A stretch of 64,000 nt of DNA from Dyella sp. M7H15-1. GTDB lineage: Bacteria; Pseudomonadota; Gammaproteobacteria; Xanthomonadales; Rhodanobacteraceae. The position numbers and the translations under genes were made by a program. The notes under the pieces were generated by a model, which did not search any database, was not told the origin of the DNA, and saw only the letters and a list, made by a program, of their open reading frames with translations. The stretch lies in assembly GCF_004114615.1 (NCBI RefSeq), contig NZ_CP035300.1, positions 2,170,001-2,234,000 of the forward strand. Direction: 5' to 3'. How positions within the stretch are numbered: the stretch's first letter is position 1; each line of letters begins with the position of its first letter. This document shows, one piece after another, positions 51,854-60,595 of the stretch.

Positions 51854-54325
51854 TTAACGAGTTCCATCCGGATCAGGCAGATTAACGTTTTTGGTTTGTT
51901 GATTAAGTACAGGGGCTACCCGACACGATTGCTTGGAGGCCGTAAGCACGCAGGTCACATCACTAGGCAGCAGCTTGAACGTAGCATCTGCAGGCGCACT
52001 GGACGAAGAGCCCGAATTACTGAGTTCAAGTACGCAACCCTGTGCCGTTTTGAAAGAGATTGAAAATGACGAAGGATTGAAGTTGTCAACCTTACAGGTG
52101 GTGGCGGGCCCTACACTGGTCCATACGGCACCACTCTGTGATCGACCCAGATATATCTGAAATGTACCTCCGCCGCCGCTTGGAGTGCCTGCTGGACCTT
52201 CCTGCTGGGGCTGAGGGAAGGTAACCGTAACGGTCTTTTTATCGGTGCTAAATGTCACAGGCGCTGCACTACTTATACAGCCCTGAGTACATGTCAGAGC
52301 ACCGGAAGCAGTCGTAAACGATGCCTTATAACTAAAGACATTATTAGACGTATCCATGGCTTTAAAAGAGCAAGACCCATTCTGTGACAATTTGAAACCA
52401 ACTGCACCCGCGATACCGCCAATCTTGGTACTGGGAATGGATTCGCCATTGATATTTGTATTCAATGGGCAATCGCTGCTGCTAAAGCTTCCCCATCCGG
52501 TCGGGAAAAAGATCGTGGATGGGTTATTGCCACCACCACCATTACTGCCACCACCAGCACCCGGGTCAGGGATTGTTAGAAAGAAGGGGAAAGTCGGATC
52601 ATGGTTAATGACGCTACAGATATGGGTATTAATCTGAGCGCTGCCATGGTTGTTGACTTGGCAATGAGTAAAGCCTAGATCTGTTGATGAAGACACCAGA
52701 TCTAGCGACAGCGAAGACCCTGAGCTACCTCCTAGCCAAGCTACAACGTGGTTGAACTTACCATTTTGGTGAGTTGCGTCAACGCCGACGAAACATGATC
52801 CGGCGCCCGCGGAACCTAGTTTGCAGGTACTTAGCGCCCCGGTCACATCGCCATAGTTATCGCTACCACTGGATATGCCAGACCAGCCTGCACCAAAAAT
52901 GACGGTTTGCTGATGAATAGGATCGAACGGTTGGTTAAATGGCAACCCGTTGGGGCCGCCGATAGTGATGATTAGCTTGGTTCCAGGTGAACGGATGTTG
53001 CCGCGATCGTCATCGATGGAAAAGCCATACCCATAAAAGCCTAGAAGCCTATGTACGAACCAGTCAATTACATTTAGGTTGTATTTGGCGCTGGAACCAG
53101 CCGGGCTGGGATGCAACTGGGACGTTAAATTAGGATTCCTTTCATCAGCCGGTGTTGGCGCCCCTCGCATAATAGCTTTGTAGGCGTCACGTACGTTATC
53201 GGGCAGGTAGTTGGGTAACTTTGGATCGCTGGAAAAGCTGTAGCCCATGAGGTTCGTCATAACGACCCTGGCGTCAGCAAAATTATTAACGCCATGGATA
53301 ATAACTCCACGATGTTTTAGGTTCGCTGCTGCAGCATCGAATACCATTTGCACGGTGCCAGCAAAGCTCTGACAGAAGCTGTCGCCCGTACACCCGGTAG
53401 CAAATTCACCAGGTACGATGACTTGTTCGACTTGATCCGTGGCAGGCACATTGAAACTGCTGCCCGTATATTTACTACTCAACCATCCTAACCAACGTTC
53501 AGTTAGCACATCGGAGGTCCACAGCGTACCAACTCGAGGGGCACCGTCAACGTTAGCGACCAACTTCGTGTTGTTTTGCGGCGGATTGACCAGATACGAT
53601 GAAGTGCCAACCTCGGCAAAGCTGTTGTAAGCGGTGGGAATTTTAATCAATGCTTGCGGGTTCTGGCCGTTATAGTAATAGTTCCAGCCCACTTTATGAT
53701 TCTTGGAGAAGTAATGACCGGTCAAACCGCCGCTAATCAAAGCGCTGAGGTTTGATTGCATTGTGTCCAGGTCAATGGTGGTTCCTGCGTAACCGCGGAC
53801 GGCCACACCGTTGTTATCCGTGGCCTCTATGGCAAAGGGTATGGTTAGCTCATCAACACCCGAATAATCGAAATCGATGTTGCCTGTATCCACACCGCCA
53901 TCGATGGTGTACTCAAGCAATTGGCTCGGCTCATCAGCACGGAAGGCGTCGGTCAGCGATTGGGTGTATATGATATTGCCTAAATCGGAGTCCTTAATAC
54001 CTTTGCTATGGAGTATAGCTGCCGTGGGTTCGCCCGGCATATTTGTAGGTGGCTGGCTAAATATAAGAATTTGACCAGCGTCCCCCATGTCCCCGGTGAT
54101 AATGGCTTTTGCTTGGCTATGGGCAGGAATACCGGATGCGCCACGAATATAAATTCGCTTTTCCTGATGATTGACCACATCGCGAATAACAGGATACATG
54201 ACCCTGTTAGTGTTGTTGAAAATGGTCACAGGTACATTAGGACGCGTACTTTCTGCATGTGTCATAGCCGTTAGGGTGTAAGCGATGCACAGCGCCAAGT
54301 ATGAAGGTAGCGCAACCGGTTTCAT
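51854..54325 (-). CDS. Secreted protein, possible GH64/thaumatin-like fold (paralog B)
   Basis: An 823-residue paralog of the protein at 17462-19537, with a Sec signal peptide (MKPVALPSYLALCIAYTLTA, cleavage after THA). It shares the opening NVPVTIFNNTNRVMYPVIRD, LEYTIDGGVDTGNIDFDYSG, QVIVPGEFATGCTGDSFCQS, IMRGAPTPADERN and YNLNVIDWFVHRLLGFYGYG with DDDRGNIRSPGTK. After a Gly/Asn-rich linker (GAGGGSNGGGGNNPS) it has a longer tail than paralog A, with additional Cys-bearing beta modules (CSFKAMDTS, CTQGCISS, CKVDNFN, CVLTASKQSCRVAP) and a second Gly-rich stretch (GTPSGGGGTFQIYL). No catalytic residues were identified. Together the paralogs bracket the type III region in the same orientation. 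Likely acts outside the cell. Confidence 0.75.
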   Translation of the reverse strand: MKPVALPSYLALCIAYTLTAMTHAESTRPNVPVTIFNNTNRVMYPVIRDVVNHQEKRIYIRGASGIPAHSQAKAIITGDMGDAGQILIFSQPPTNMPGEPTAAILHSKGIKDSDLGNIIYTQSLTDAFRADEPSQLLEYTIDGGVDTGNIDFDYSGVDELTIPFAIEATDNNGVAVRGYAGTTIDLDTMQSNLSALISGGLTGHYFSKNHKVGWNYYYNGQNPQALIKIPTAYNSFAEVGTSSYLVNPPQNNTKLVANVDGAPRVGTLWTSDVLTERWLGWLSSKYTGSSFNVPATDQVEQVIVPGEFATGCTGDSFCQSFAGTVQMVFDAAAANLKHRGVIIHGVNNFADARVVMTNLMGYSFSSDPKLPNYLPDNVRDAYKAIMRGAPTPADERNPNLTSQLHPSPAGSSAKYNLNVIDWFVHRLLGFYGYGFSIDDDRGNIRSPGTKLIITIGGPNGLPFNQPFDPIHQQTVIFGAGWSGISSGSDNYGDVTGALSTCKLGSAGAGSCFVGVDATHQNGKFNHVVAWLGGSSGSSLSLDLVSSSTDLGFTHCQVNNHGSAQINTHICSVINHDPTFPFFLTIPDPGAGGGSNGGGGNNPSTIFFPTGWGSFSSSDCPLNTNINGESIPSTKIGGIAGAVGFKLSQNGSCSFKAMDTSNNVFSYKASFTTASGALTCTQGCISSAAPVTFSTDKKTVTVTFPQPQQEGPAGTPSGGGGTFQIYLGRSQSGAVWTSVGPATTCKVDNFNPSSFSISFKTAQGCVLELSNSGSSSSAPADATFKLLPSDVTCVLTASKQSCRVAPVLNQQTKNVNLPDPDGTR

Positions 54326-54907
54326 GACTGAAATCCCCTGTTTTGTAAATGCGAAGAGAGCCGATGCCTTCTAAGAGTTGCACAATAGCCAAGACGAGTG
54401 GGTTGAGATTTCAATTCAAACAGGCCATTTAAATACCTGTAAAAAGAAATCTACCTTAGAGATGCTACCTCCTTTTTTAAAAAGGGAAGCAATAGTTGCG
54501 ATAGTTAAGATACTCACTCGGTGACGATGGCACAAGAACCCGGAGCCTATCGTTTACGCCGTGTATTTGATCCTTGATGCTCACAGTCCCGGCCGAAAAA
54601 TTGTTACAAAAGTGATACACCTGCAGCTGATGGGTGACTCGATTCCGTGAGCTCTTTCGCCATCCGATTACACACATCCGAAACATCATATGAGTGATCC
54701 CCGCTCCCCCCGGGAGAGGGTGCCGGCAGGCGGGTGAGGGTCCGGGCGAAGCGAGCGATTCAGTTCTTGCACAAAATCTTTGTTTTCGCGCGCTGGCCGC
54801 ACCCTCACCCCAACTCTTTACCGACCTCCTGCAAAGTGCGCAGCACATGGAAGAGATCGATCGACCCATCCATCTGATATTGCGCCCACCCTTTGGCGAG
54901 TGCCGCC
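54326..54907. other. Intergenic region with REP-like palindromes, no gene recognised
   Basis: About 580 bases between paralog B and the nested mobile elements. CCCCCCGGGAGAGGGTGCCG and GGCGGGTGAGGGTCCGGGCG at 54705-54750 and GCACCCTCACCCC at about 54800 are REP-like. AT-rich sequence at 54420-54500 could hold the promoter of paralog B. Open frames here are short and unconvincing. Confidence 0.5.
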
Positions 54908-55151
54908 GATATCGGGGCTGTCTCTTGATCACATCTTTTAGTTTGCAGTTTGTTGCAAATAACCAACAAAACGAGACGGACCCGTCCCCTCTCCCCTCTG
55001 GGGAGAGGGTGAGGGGCCGGGCTTGAGGGAAACTCCAATGGCTACGCGCAAGCTTCGCTGCGGATTTCGGCGATCGTGACCGCGTATTTCGGTTGATCGT
55101 GACCGGTCAGCGCCAGTCATTGTGCGGTGCACTCGAGTGTAACTGGACCGG

Positions 55152-55910
55152 TCACGATGAGGTATCGGCGGCTGGCTTGGCGGAGGACTTTCGGCGCATC
55201 GATTCGCCCTTCAGCACGATGCGATGAGAGCGGTGTACGAGACGGTCGAGGATGGCATCGGCGAGGGTGGGATCGTTGAGCCAGGCGTGCCAGTGTTCGA
55301 TCGGTAGCTGGCTGGTGATGAGGGTCGATTTGCCGTTGCCGCGATCGTCGATGACCTCCAGCAGATCATGGCGCGCCGCCTGATCGAGCGGTGTCATGCC
55401 CCAATCGTCAAGGATTAGCACGTCGATGCGCGCCAACTGAGCAAGCACGCGACCGAAGCTGCCGTCGGCGTGGGCGATGCGTAGCATCTCGGCGAGGCGT
55501 GGCACACGCTGATACAGCACCGGGAAGCCTTGGCGGCAGGCATGTTGTCCAAGCGCACACGCCAGCCACGTTTTACCAACCCCGGTCGGACCGGTCAGCA
55601 ACACACTTTGCCCCTGCCGGATCCAGTCGCCGCCGGACAAGGTGGCGATCAGGCGTTTGTCGATACCGCGGTCGGCGCTGTACTGCACATCTTCCAGGCA
55701 GGCCTGGGCGTGTTTGAGCTTGGCCACACGAAGTAATCGTTCCTGCCGTCGACCGTCACGCCAATGGCGTTCGCGATCGACCAGCATGCCGAGCCGATCT
55801 TCGAACGGCAGATCGTGACAGGCCGGCAACAGGCGCTGTTCTTCCAGCGCCTGTGCCATGCCGTCGAGCTTGAGGGCACGCAAGTGTTCAAGGGTGGGAT
55901 GGATCAACAA
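55152..55910 (-). CDS. istB: IS21 helper ATPase IstB
   Basis: AAA+ ATPase that selects the target and activates IstA. The preferred start is the TTG at 55910, seven bases after GGAG and 13 bases after the istA stop (protein then begins with [20 protein letters not shown]); an ATG at 55964 inside istA is the alternative. Length 252 residues, typical. Seen: Walker [19 protein letters not shown], Walker [20 protein letters not shown], sensor region [20 protein letters not shown], and [20 protein letters not shown] near the end. It appears intact. Confidence 0.93.
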   Translation of the reverse strand: MLIHPTLEHLRALKLDGMAQALEEQRLLPACHDLPFEDRLGMLVDRERHWRDGRRQERLLRVAKLKHAQACLEDVQYSADRGIDKRLIATLSGGDWIRQGQSVLLTGPTGVGKTWLACALGQHACRQGFPVLYQRVPRLAEMLRIAHADGSFGRVLAQLARIDVLILDDWGMTPLDQAARHDLLEVIDDRGNGKSTLITSQLPIEHWHAWLNDPTLADAILDRLVHRSHRIVLKGESMRRKSSAKPAADTSS

Positions 55911-55923
55911 GGTGGTCTCCTTT

Positions 55924-57492
55924 TCAGTGAGTGGTGGGTGGATCGCGGTAATAGGTGGGGCCACGCAGGTTGACGTGGTCGGGTGTGACCCAGTCGGTTT
56001 GGGCGATGGCGCTGGGCAAGGGGTGTTGATCGAGCTTGTTGTGCAGGATCGACTGCACGGATTTGCGCGTGCGCGAACCGATCGCCCACGCGCGTGCGCA
56101 GGCCGCTTCCAGGCGGTCGTCGCCGTACTGGCGCGCGAGCGCCAGCAGCCCCAGGCAACTGCGATAGCCCATCTCCGGATGCGGGCGCTCGGTCAGCAGG
56201 TGCTCGACCAACTGACGGGTTGCCGCGCCGATCGTGTCGGCCCAGTGCAGGAAGCGACCGGGTGACCATTCCCGATGCGCACGATGTGCGGCCGGCATGT
56301 GGTCGGCGACGGTGGTGTGGCGTCCGCGCGCCGGGGAGCGGACGTGGCTGGCGATGCGCTGGCCGGCATGCAGGATCTCGACGGTGGTGTCGGTGATGCG
56401 CGCCTCGACGGTCTTGCGTACCAGGCTATGCGGCACGCTGTAGTAATGGCCATCGACCTCGATGTGGTAATCGATGTTGACCTTGCACGGCTTGAAGCGC
56501 GCCGGCTCATAGGGTTGCGCCGGCAAGGGCATCAGGGCGGGACGGTCGATCGTCTCGAACCACGAACGGCGCGAGCCGTCGAGCTTCTTGAACGGCCGTG
56601 CATTCAAGTCCGTCAGCAGGTCGGCGATGGCGTGATTGAGAGCGCTGAAGGTAAAAAAGCACGGATGGCGCAAGCGCGCGAGGATCCAGCGCTCGACCAC
56701 CTGCACGCCGACCTCGACCTTGGCCTTGTCCTGCGGGCGTCGTGGGCGGGCCGGCAGGATCGCCATGCCGTAATGCTCTGCACACGCCTGCGTAGCACGG
56801 TTGAGCACGGGCTCGTAGCGATCCGGCTGGGTGATCAGCGCGCGCGGATTGTCAGGTACCACCAGCGCCGGCACGCCACCAAAAAATGCCAACGCCTGCG
56901 TCAAGCCGCGCAGCCAGTCGATCTGCGTTTCGCCCGGTGTGGCGCAGGCATAGGTGAAACTGGACGCACCCAGCACGGCCACGAAGATGTGCGCTCGCTG
57001 CAGCTCGCCGGTGTCGGGGTTGACGACGCCAAGGGTGGGGCCGGCGTAGTCGATAAACAGCTTTTCACCGGCAACGTGCAACTGACGCATCGAACGGCGC
57101 AGCGAGGCCGTGTAGTCGTGGAGGTGCTGGCAAAACTGGGTGTATTGGTACGTGAGACGGCCAGCGTTCGCGTCGCAGTATTCCTGCCACAACAATTGTC
57201 GCGTGACGCCTTTGCGGCGCAACTCCCGATGCACCCATGGCAGATCGATGGGTGCCCGCTCGCCACGCACGGCGGGTGGTGACATACACAGCTGGGCGGC
57301 AATCGCGTTGTCGTCCATGGCGGACAGGCCGGGCCAGTCCAGTCCGGCGGCCGTGGCACGTTTCACGTACTTGCTGACCACGCCCTTGGACAGACCCAAG
57401 GCCAAGGCGATGCGTTCGTGCGAGAGGTCGCACTCCAGCTTCAGTCGAAGACATTCTTTGATCTTGCGCATAGCTACTCGCGGGGTCGGCAT
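55924..57492 (-). CDS. istA: IS21 transposase IstA
   Basis: DDE transposase of the IS21 family. The ATG at 57492 follows GGAG ([20 protein letters not shown]) and gives 522 residues; the frame is open 17 codons upstream. An N-terminal helix-turn-helix ([20 protein letters not shown]) precedes the catalytic core: first Asp in [14 protein letters not shown], second Asp in [15 protein letters not shown], Glu in [14 protein letters not shown]. The C-terminal part has [20 protein letters not shown]. No frameshift is seen, so the element may be active. Confidence 0.93.
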   Translation of the reverse strand: MPTPRVAMRKIKECLRLKLECDLSHERIALALGLSKGVVSKYVKRATAAGLDWPGLSAMDDNAIAAQLCMSPPAVRGERAPIDLPWVHRELRRKGVTRQLLWQEYCDANAGRLTYQYTQFCQHLHDYTASLRRSMRQLHVAGEKLFIDYAGPTLGVVNPDTGELQRAHIFVAVLGASSFTYACATPGETQIDWLRGLTQALAFFGGVPALVVPDNPRALITQPDRYEPVLNRATQACAEHYGMAILPARPRRPQDKAKVEVGVQVVERWILARLRHPCFFTFSALNHAIADLLTDLNARPFKKLDGSRRSWFETIDRPALMPLPAQPYEPARFKPCKVNIDYHIEVDGHYYSVPHSLVRKTVEARITDTTVEILHAGQRIASHVRSPARGRHTTVADHMPAAHRAHREWSPGRFLHWADTIGAATRQLVEHLLTERPHPEMGYRSCLGLLALARQYGDDRLEAACARAWAIGSRTRKSVQSILHNKLDQHPLPSAIAQTDWVTPDHVNLRGPTYYRDPPTTH

Positions 57493-57719
57493 CGCCACTC
57501 CAAAAAGCCGTGGAGGATGCCGTTGCGTTGAAGTTATGCACAACGAGGGGCGCGTTTCGGTAAGCCGTGACCGCTGATTTCGGTGACCGTCGAAAATCGG
57601 TCACGATCAACCGAAACGGGCGGTCACGGCTTACCGAAATGACCGGTCACGCCTTACCGAAATGGGCGGTCACGATGGGCCGAAATACGCACTTCGCTGT
57701 TTAAATCGCGCACGAAACA

Positions 57720-57780
57720 AACTATTTCGCAAGATTTGCCCCTCACCCCAGCCCTCTCCCCGGAGGGGAGAGGGGGCCGC
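57720..57780. repeat. CCCTCTCCCC-type palindrome
   Basis: GCCCCTCACCCCAGCCCTCT followed by CCCCGGAGGGGAGAGGGGGC forms a hairpin. A mirrored relative at about 54983-55022 (CCCCTCTCCCCTCTGGGGAG) lies in the other half of the split MITE, and another stands before pilS. Confidence 0.7.
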
Positions 57781-57873
57781 GACGTCAAACTTGTGATCAA
57801 GAGACAGGATATCGTGGGGGACGTGCCATCGTTATGGTACGCATCGTTCCTCCCTGCCCCCTTTCGCCAGCAC

Positions 57874-59988
57874 TTAGGCATTGACATATCGAGCAGCGCC
57901 GCCGATCCAGCGTTCGATCAACCGCCCCGCCCGTTCGGGATAACGCGCCAGCATCTGTTCACCGACATGTTGCACGGCTGGCAGCAAATGTGCATCACGC
58001 GCGAGATCAGCCATGCGAAAACTAAGTTGACCGGTTTGACGCGTACCCAACACTTCGCCAGGTCCGCGCAGTTCCAGATCTTTTTCGGCAATGCGAAAAC
58101 CATCGTTGGTTTCACGCATGACCTGCAATCGCTCGCGCGCAAGCTGCCCCAGCGGTGGTTGATAGAGCAACACACAATTGGACGCAACAGCGCCTCGGCC
58201 TACACGTCCACGTAATTGATGCAATTGGGCCAGGCCGAGGCGTTCGCTGTTCTCGATCACCATCAAACTGGCATTGGGAACGTCCACGCCTACCTCGATC
58301 ACGGTGGTGGCGACCAGTACGGCCAGTTCGCCTGCCTTGAACGCATCCATCACCGCCTGTTTTTCCTTGGGCTTCATGCGTCCATGGATCAAACCGACCT
58401 TGCAGTCGGTCAACGTGTGCGTGAGTTCGGCATGGGCTGCCTGGGCTGCCTGCGCGCGTAATTGCTCGGACTCTTCGATCAAGGTGCAAACCCAGTAGAC
58501 CTGACGCCCCTCCATGCAAGCCGCGTGAATGCGTTTTATCACGTCCATACGACGTGCACTGGAGATGGCGATCGTCTGCACGGGCGTACGCCCCGGCGGC
58601 AATTCGTCGATTGCGGAAATATCCAGGTCAGCATACGCGCTCATCGCCAGGGTGCGCGGAATCGGCGTAGCAGTGAGCACAAGCTGGTGTGGCACCCGTT
58701 CGCCCTCCAGCCCCTTGTCACGCAAGGCAAGACGCTGCTGCACACCAAAGCGATGCTGTTCGTCGACAATCACCAAGCCCAGTCGCGCGAATTCAACGCC
58801 TTCTTGCATCAAGGCATGCGTACCGATCACGATCGGTGCACCTTCCGCAATGCGTTTCATCGCTTGCTGGCGCGCCTTGCCCTGTTGTTTGCCTGCCAGC
58901 CATTCGACGGCGATATCCATCGGCGCCAACCAGTGGCGGAAATTTCGCAAATGCTGTTCGGCCAGCAGTTCCGTAGGCGCCATCAGTGCCACCTGATAAC
59001 CCGCTTCAACAGCCGACAACGCGGCCGCACACGCCACCGCCGTTTTGCCTGAACCGACATCGCCCTGCACCAGGCGAAGCATCGGGCGTGGCTGCGACGT
59101 ATCTGCCGCCACTTCTCCGTTCACACGTTGCTGCGCCGAGGTAAGCTGGAACGGCAAAGCTTTTAGCCAGCGCTTTTGCAATTCACCGCGACCGCTCAGC
59201 ACAGGCGAGCGACGTTCGCGCATGGCTGCACGCAGTCGCTTCAGGCTCATGTGCTGGGTTAGCAATTCTTCAAAAGCAAGGCGCTGCTGAGCAGGATGCC
59301 ACCCCTGCGTGAGTTGATCCATCCGCGCATCCGGCGGTGGACGATGCACGTACAACAACGCTTCACGCAGTGACGTGAGCCCATATTCCGCACAAAGCGA
59401 CGGTGGAATCAACTCAAGCTCCGCCTCGACGGGCAAGCGTTGCAACGCCTTGGCCACGACGCCTGCCAGACGCTTTTGTCCAAGCCCTTCCGTGGTGGGA
59501 TAGACCGGCGTGAGGCGCTCCTCGAGTACAACTGCCGCGTCATCAACCAGGCGCTGATATTGTGGGTGCACCATTTCGAGACTGTCCGGCCCTTGACGCA
59601 CCTCGCCGTAGCACAACAATCTGACGCCCACCCGAAACTGCTCGGCTTGCGCGCGATTAAAATGAAAGAAGCGCAACAGCAATGTCTGCATCACACCATC
59701 GCCAATCGCCACCTTCAACTGCGGGCGATAGCGAAAACCTTTCTCGACCGCCTCGACCGCTCCTACCACCTGCACACGCATGCCCGGACGTAAATCGGCC
59801 AAAGGCAGCAGATGCGTGCGATCCTCATAGCGTAAGGGCAGGTGAAACCACAAATCCTGCACGCGATGCAGCCCCAGGCGAGCCAGCGTTTCGACCAACG
59901 CAGGTCCGACACCCACGAGTTGGGTCACCGGAAGATGGCCCGGATCGGCAGCGGTTTCGGTCAATGTTTGAGGTCTGTAAGCGGCCAT
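57874..59988 (-). CDS. recG: ATP-dependent DNA helicase RecG
   Basis: RecG reverses stalled replication forks and branch-migrates recombination intermediates. 704 residues (E. coli 693). The N-terminal wedge domain has the OB-fold region with LWFHLPLRYEDRTHLLPLAD. The helicase core shows Walker A LVQGDVGSGKTAVACAAAL, ALMAPTELLAEQH, the box VIVDEQHRFGVQQR, LVLTATPIPRTLAMSAYADL, then LIHGRMKPKEKQAVMDAFKA, VATTVIEVGVDVPNASLMVI and QLHQLRGRVGRGAVAS. It marks the return to core chromosome on the right of the island. The reading frame is complete. Confidence 0.97.
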   Translation of the reverse strand: MAAYRPQTLTETAADPGHLPVTQLVGVGPALVETLARLGLHRVQDLWFHLPLRYEDRTHLLPLADLRPGMRVQVVGAVEAVEKGFRYRPQLKVAIGDGVMQTLLLRFFHFNRAQAEQFRVGVRLLCYGEVRQGPDSLEMVHPQYQRLVDDAAVVLEERLTPVYPTTEGLGQKRLAGVVAKALQRLPVEAELELIPPSLCAEYGLTSLREALLYVHRPPPDARMDQLTQGWHPAQQRLAFEELLTQHMSLKRLRAAMRERRSPVLSGRGELQKRWLKALPFQLTSAQQRVNGEVAADTSQPRPMLRLVQGDVGSGKTAVACAAALSAVEAGYQVALMAPTELLAEQHLRNFRHWLAPMDIAVEWLAGKQQGKARQQAMKRIAEGAPIVIGTHALMQEGVEFARLGLVIVDEQHRFGVQQRLALRDKGLEGERVPHQLVLTATPIPRTLAMSAYADLDISAIDELPPGRTPVQTIAISSARRMDVIKRIHAACMEGRQVYWVCTLIEESEQLRAQAAQAAHAELTHTLTDCKVGLIHGRMKPKEKQAVMDAFKAGELAVLVATTVIEVGVDVPNASLMVIENSERLGLAQLHQLRGRVGRGAVASNCVLLYQPPLGQLARERLQVMRETNDGFRIAEKDLELRGPGEVLGTRQTGQLSFRMADLARDAHLLPAVQHVGEQMLARYPERAGRLIERWIGGAARYVNA

Positions 59989-60068
59989 CGGTGCAAGACT
60001 AACCGAGCAGGCTCGTGATGGTTACCAGACTGCCGACAATAGCTGTCAGCCGTTTGCGCAAACGTCGA

Positions 60069-60452
60069 TCAGTCCAGCACCATCACAGCATCGACCTCGA
60101 CCTGCGCACCTTTCGGCAAGCCGGAAACTTCGATGGTGGAGCGTGCTGGATACGGTTGCTGGAAATATTCGCCCATCACCGCATTGACCGCAGCGAAGTT
60201 CGCTAGATCGGTCACATAGATGCCCACGCGCACGATCTGCGCCAGTGAACCACCGGCGGTTTCGGCGACGGCCACCAGGTTGTTGAACACACGACGCGTT
60301 TGCGTGCTGATATCCCCTTCGACCAGGCTACCCGTGGCGGGGTCGAGCGGAATCTGCCCGGAGAAATACACGGTATTGCCTGCACGCACGGCCTGCGAAT
60401 ACGGGCCAATGGCGGTGGGAGCGTTGTTTGTGCTGATGATGGTGCGGGACAT
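60069..60452 (-). CDS. ridA: RidA-family enamine/imine deaminase
   Basis: A 127-residue RidA (YjgF/YER057c) protein that hydrolyses reactive 2-aminoacrylate and related imines. Signatures: [59 protein letters not shown], the active-site Arg in [20 protein letters not shown], and VDAVMVLD at the end. In proteobacteria it commonly follows spoT; here a large hairpin stands in the gap of about 140 bases. Confidence 0.96.
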   Translation of the reverse strand: MSRTIISTNNAPTAIGPYSQAVRAGNTVYFSGQIPLDPATGSLVEGDISTQTRRVFNNLVAVAETAGGSLAQIVRVGIYVTDLANFAAVNAVMGEYFQQPYPARSTIEVSGLPKGAQVEVDAVMVLD

Positions 60453-60483
60453 GGGGAGCGTCCATGGTGGCTAAACCATGAGT

Positions 60484-60548
60484 TTAAGGCAACGCTAAAT
60501 AAGTATCGCCGTCGTCATGACGGCGATACTTATTTAGCGTTGCCTTAA
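60484..60548. repeat. Perfect 30-bp stem hairpin between spoT and ridA
   Basis: TTAAGGCAACGCTAAATAAG continuing TATCGCCGTC (60484-60513) is exactly repeated in inverse at 60519-60548, with a five-base loop GTCAT. A 30-bp perfect stem is more than a terminator needs, and both sides end in TTAA. It is probably a palindromic repeat element (a bidirectional terminator or a MITE relic), and would separate spoT from ridA transcription. Confidence 0.9.
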
Positions 60549-60595
60549 CGGGGAACAGAAAAACCTGCATGGCCAAGTCAGCCATCTCTACGCCG

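Larger units (their letters stand above)
55059..57691 (-). mobile_element. IS21-family insertion sequence, apparently intact
   Basis: The left end is TGCGGATTTCGGCGATCGTG and the reverse complement of the right end is TGCGTATTTCGGCCCATCGT; both continue GACCG, and subterminal repeats of the type TTTCGG-N-CGTGACCG follow on both sides, as in IS21. CTTCGC lies directly outside both ends (55053-55058 and 57692-57697), a 6-bp target duplication. It carries complete istA and istB genes in the usual order. The exact ends are deduced from alignment of the two termini. Confidence 0.88.
54908..57817. mobile_element. About 250-bp MITE with Tn5/IS50-like ends, split by IS21
   Basis: The left end (54918-54936) CTGTCTCTTGATCACATCT matches 18 of 19 bases of the IS50 inside end. 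The right end (57789-57807) read inward is CTGTCTCTTGATCACAAGT, whose last bases match the IS50 outside end. GATATCGGGG (54908-54917) and GATATCGTGG (57808-57817) flank it, a 10-bp duplication with one mismatch. Removing the IS21 copy leaves about 250 bp with CCCTCTCCCC palindromes and no transposase. It is therefore a non-autonomous IS4-family (IS50-group) element that later received IS21. Confidence 0.8.

Noticed and set aside
54477-54932. A 151-residue minus-strand frame near the IS elements
   Set aside because: It consists of REP-like and low-complexity sequence and matches no known protein.
54918-54936. Leftover sequencing adapter, because CTGTCTCTTGATCACATCT resembles the Tn5 mosaic end
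   Set aside because: It differs from the adapter (CTGTCTCTTATACACATCT) exactly where natural IS50 inside ends differ, has a matching inverted partner, and is bracketed by a target duplication.
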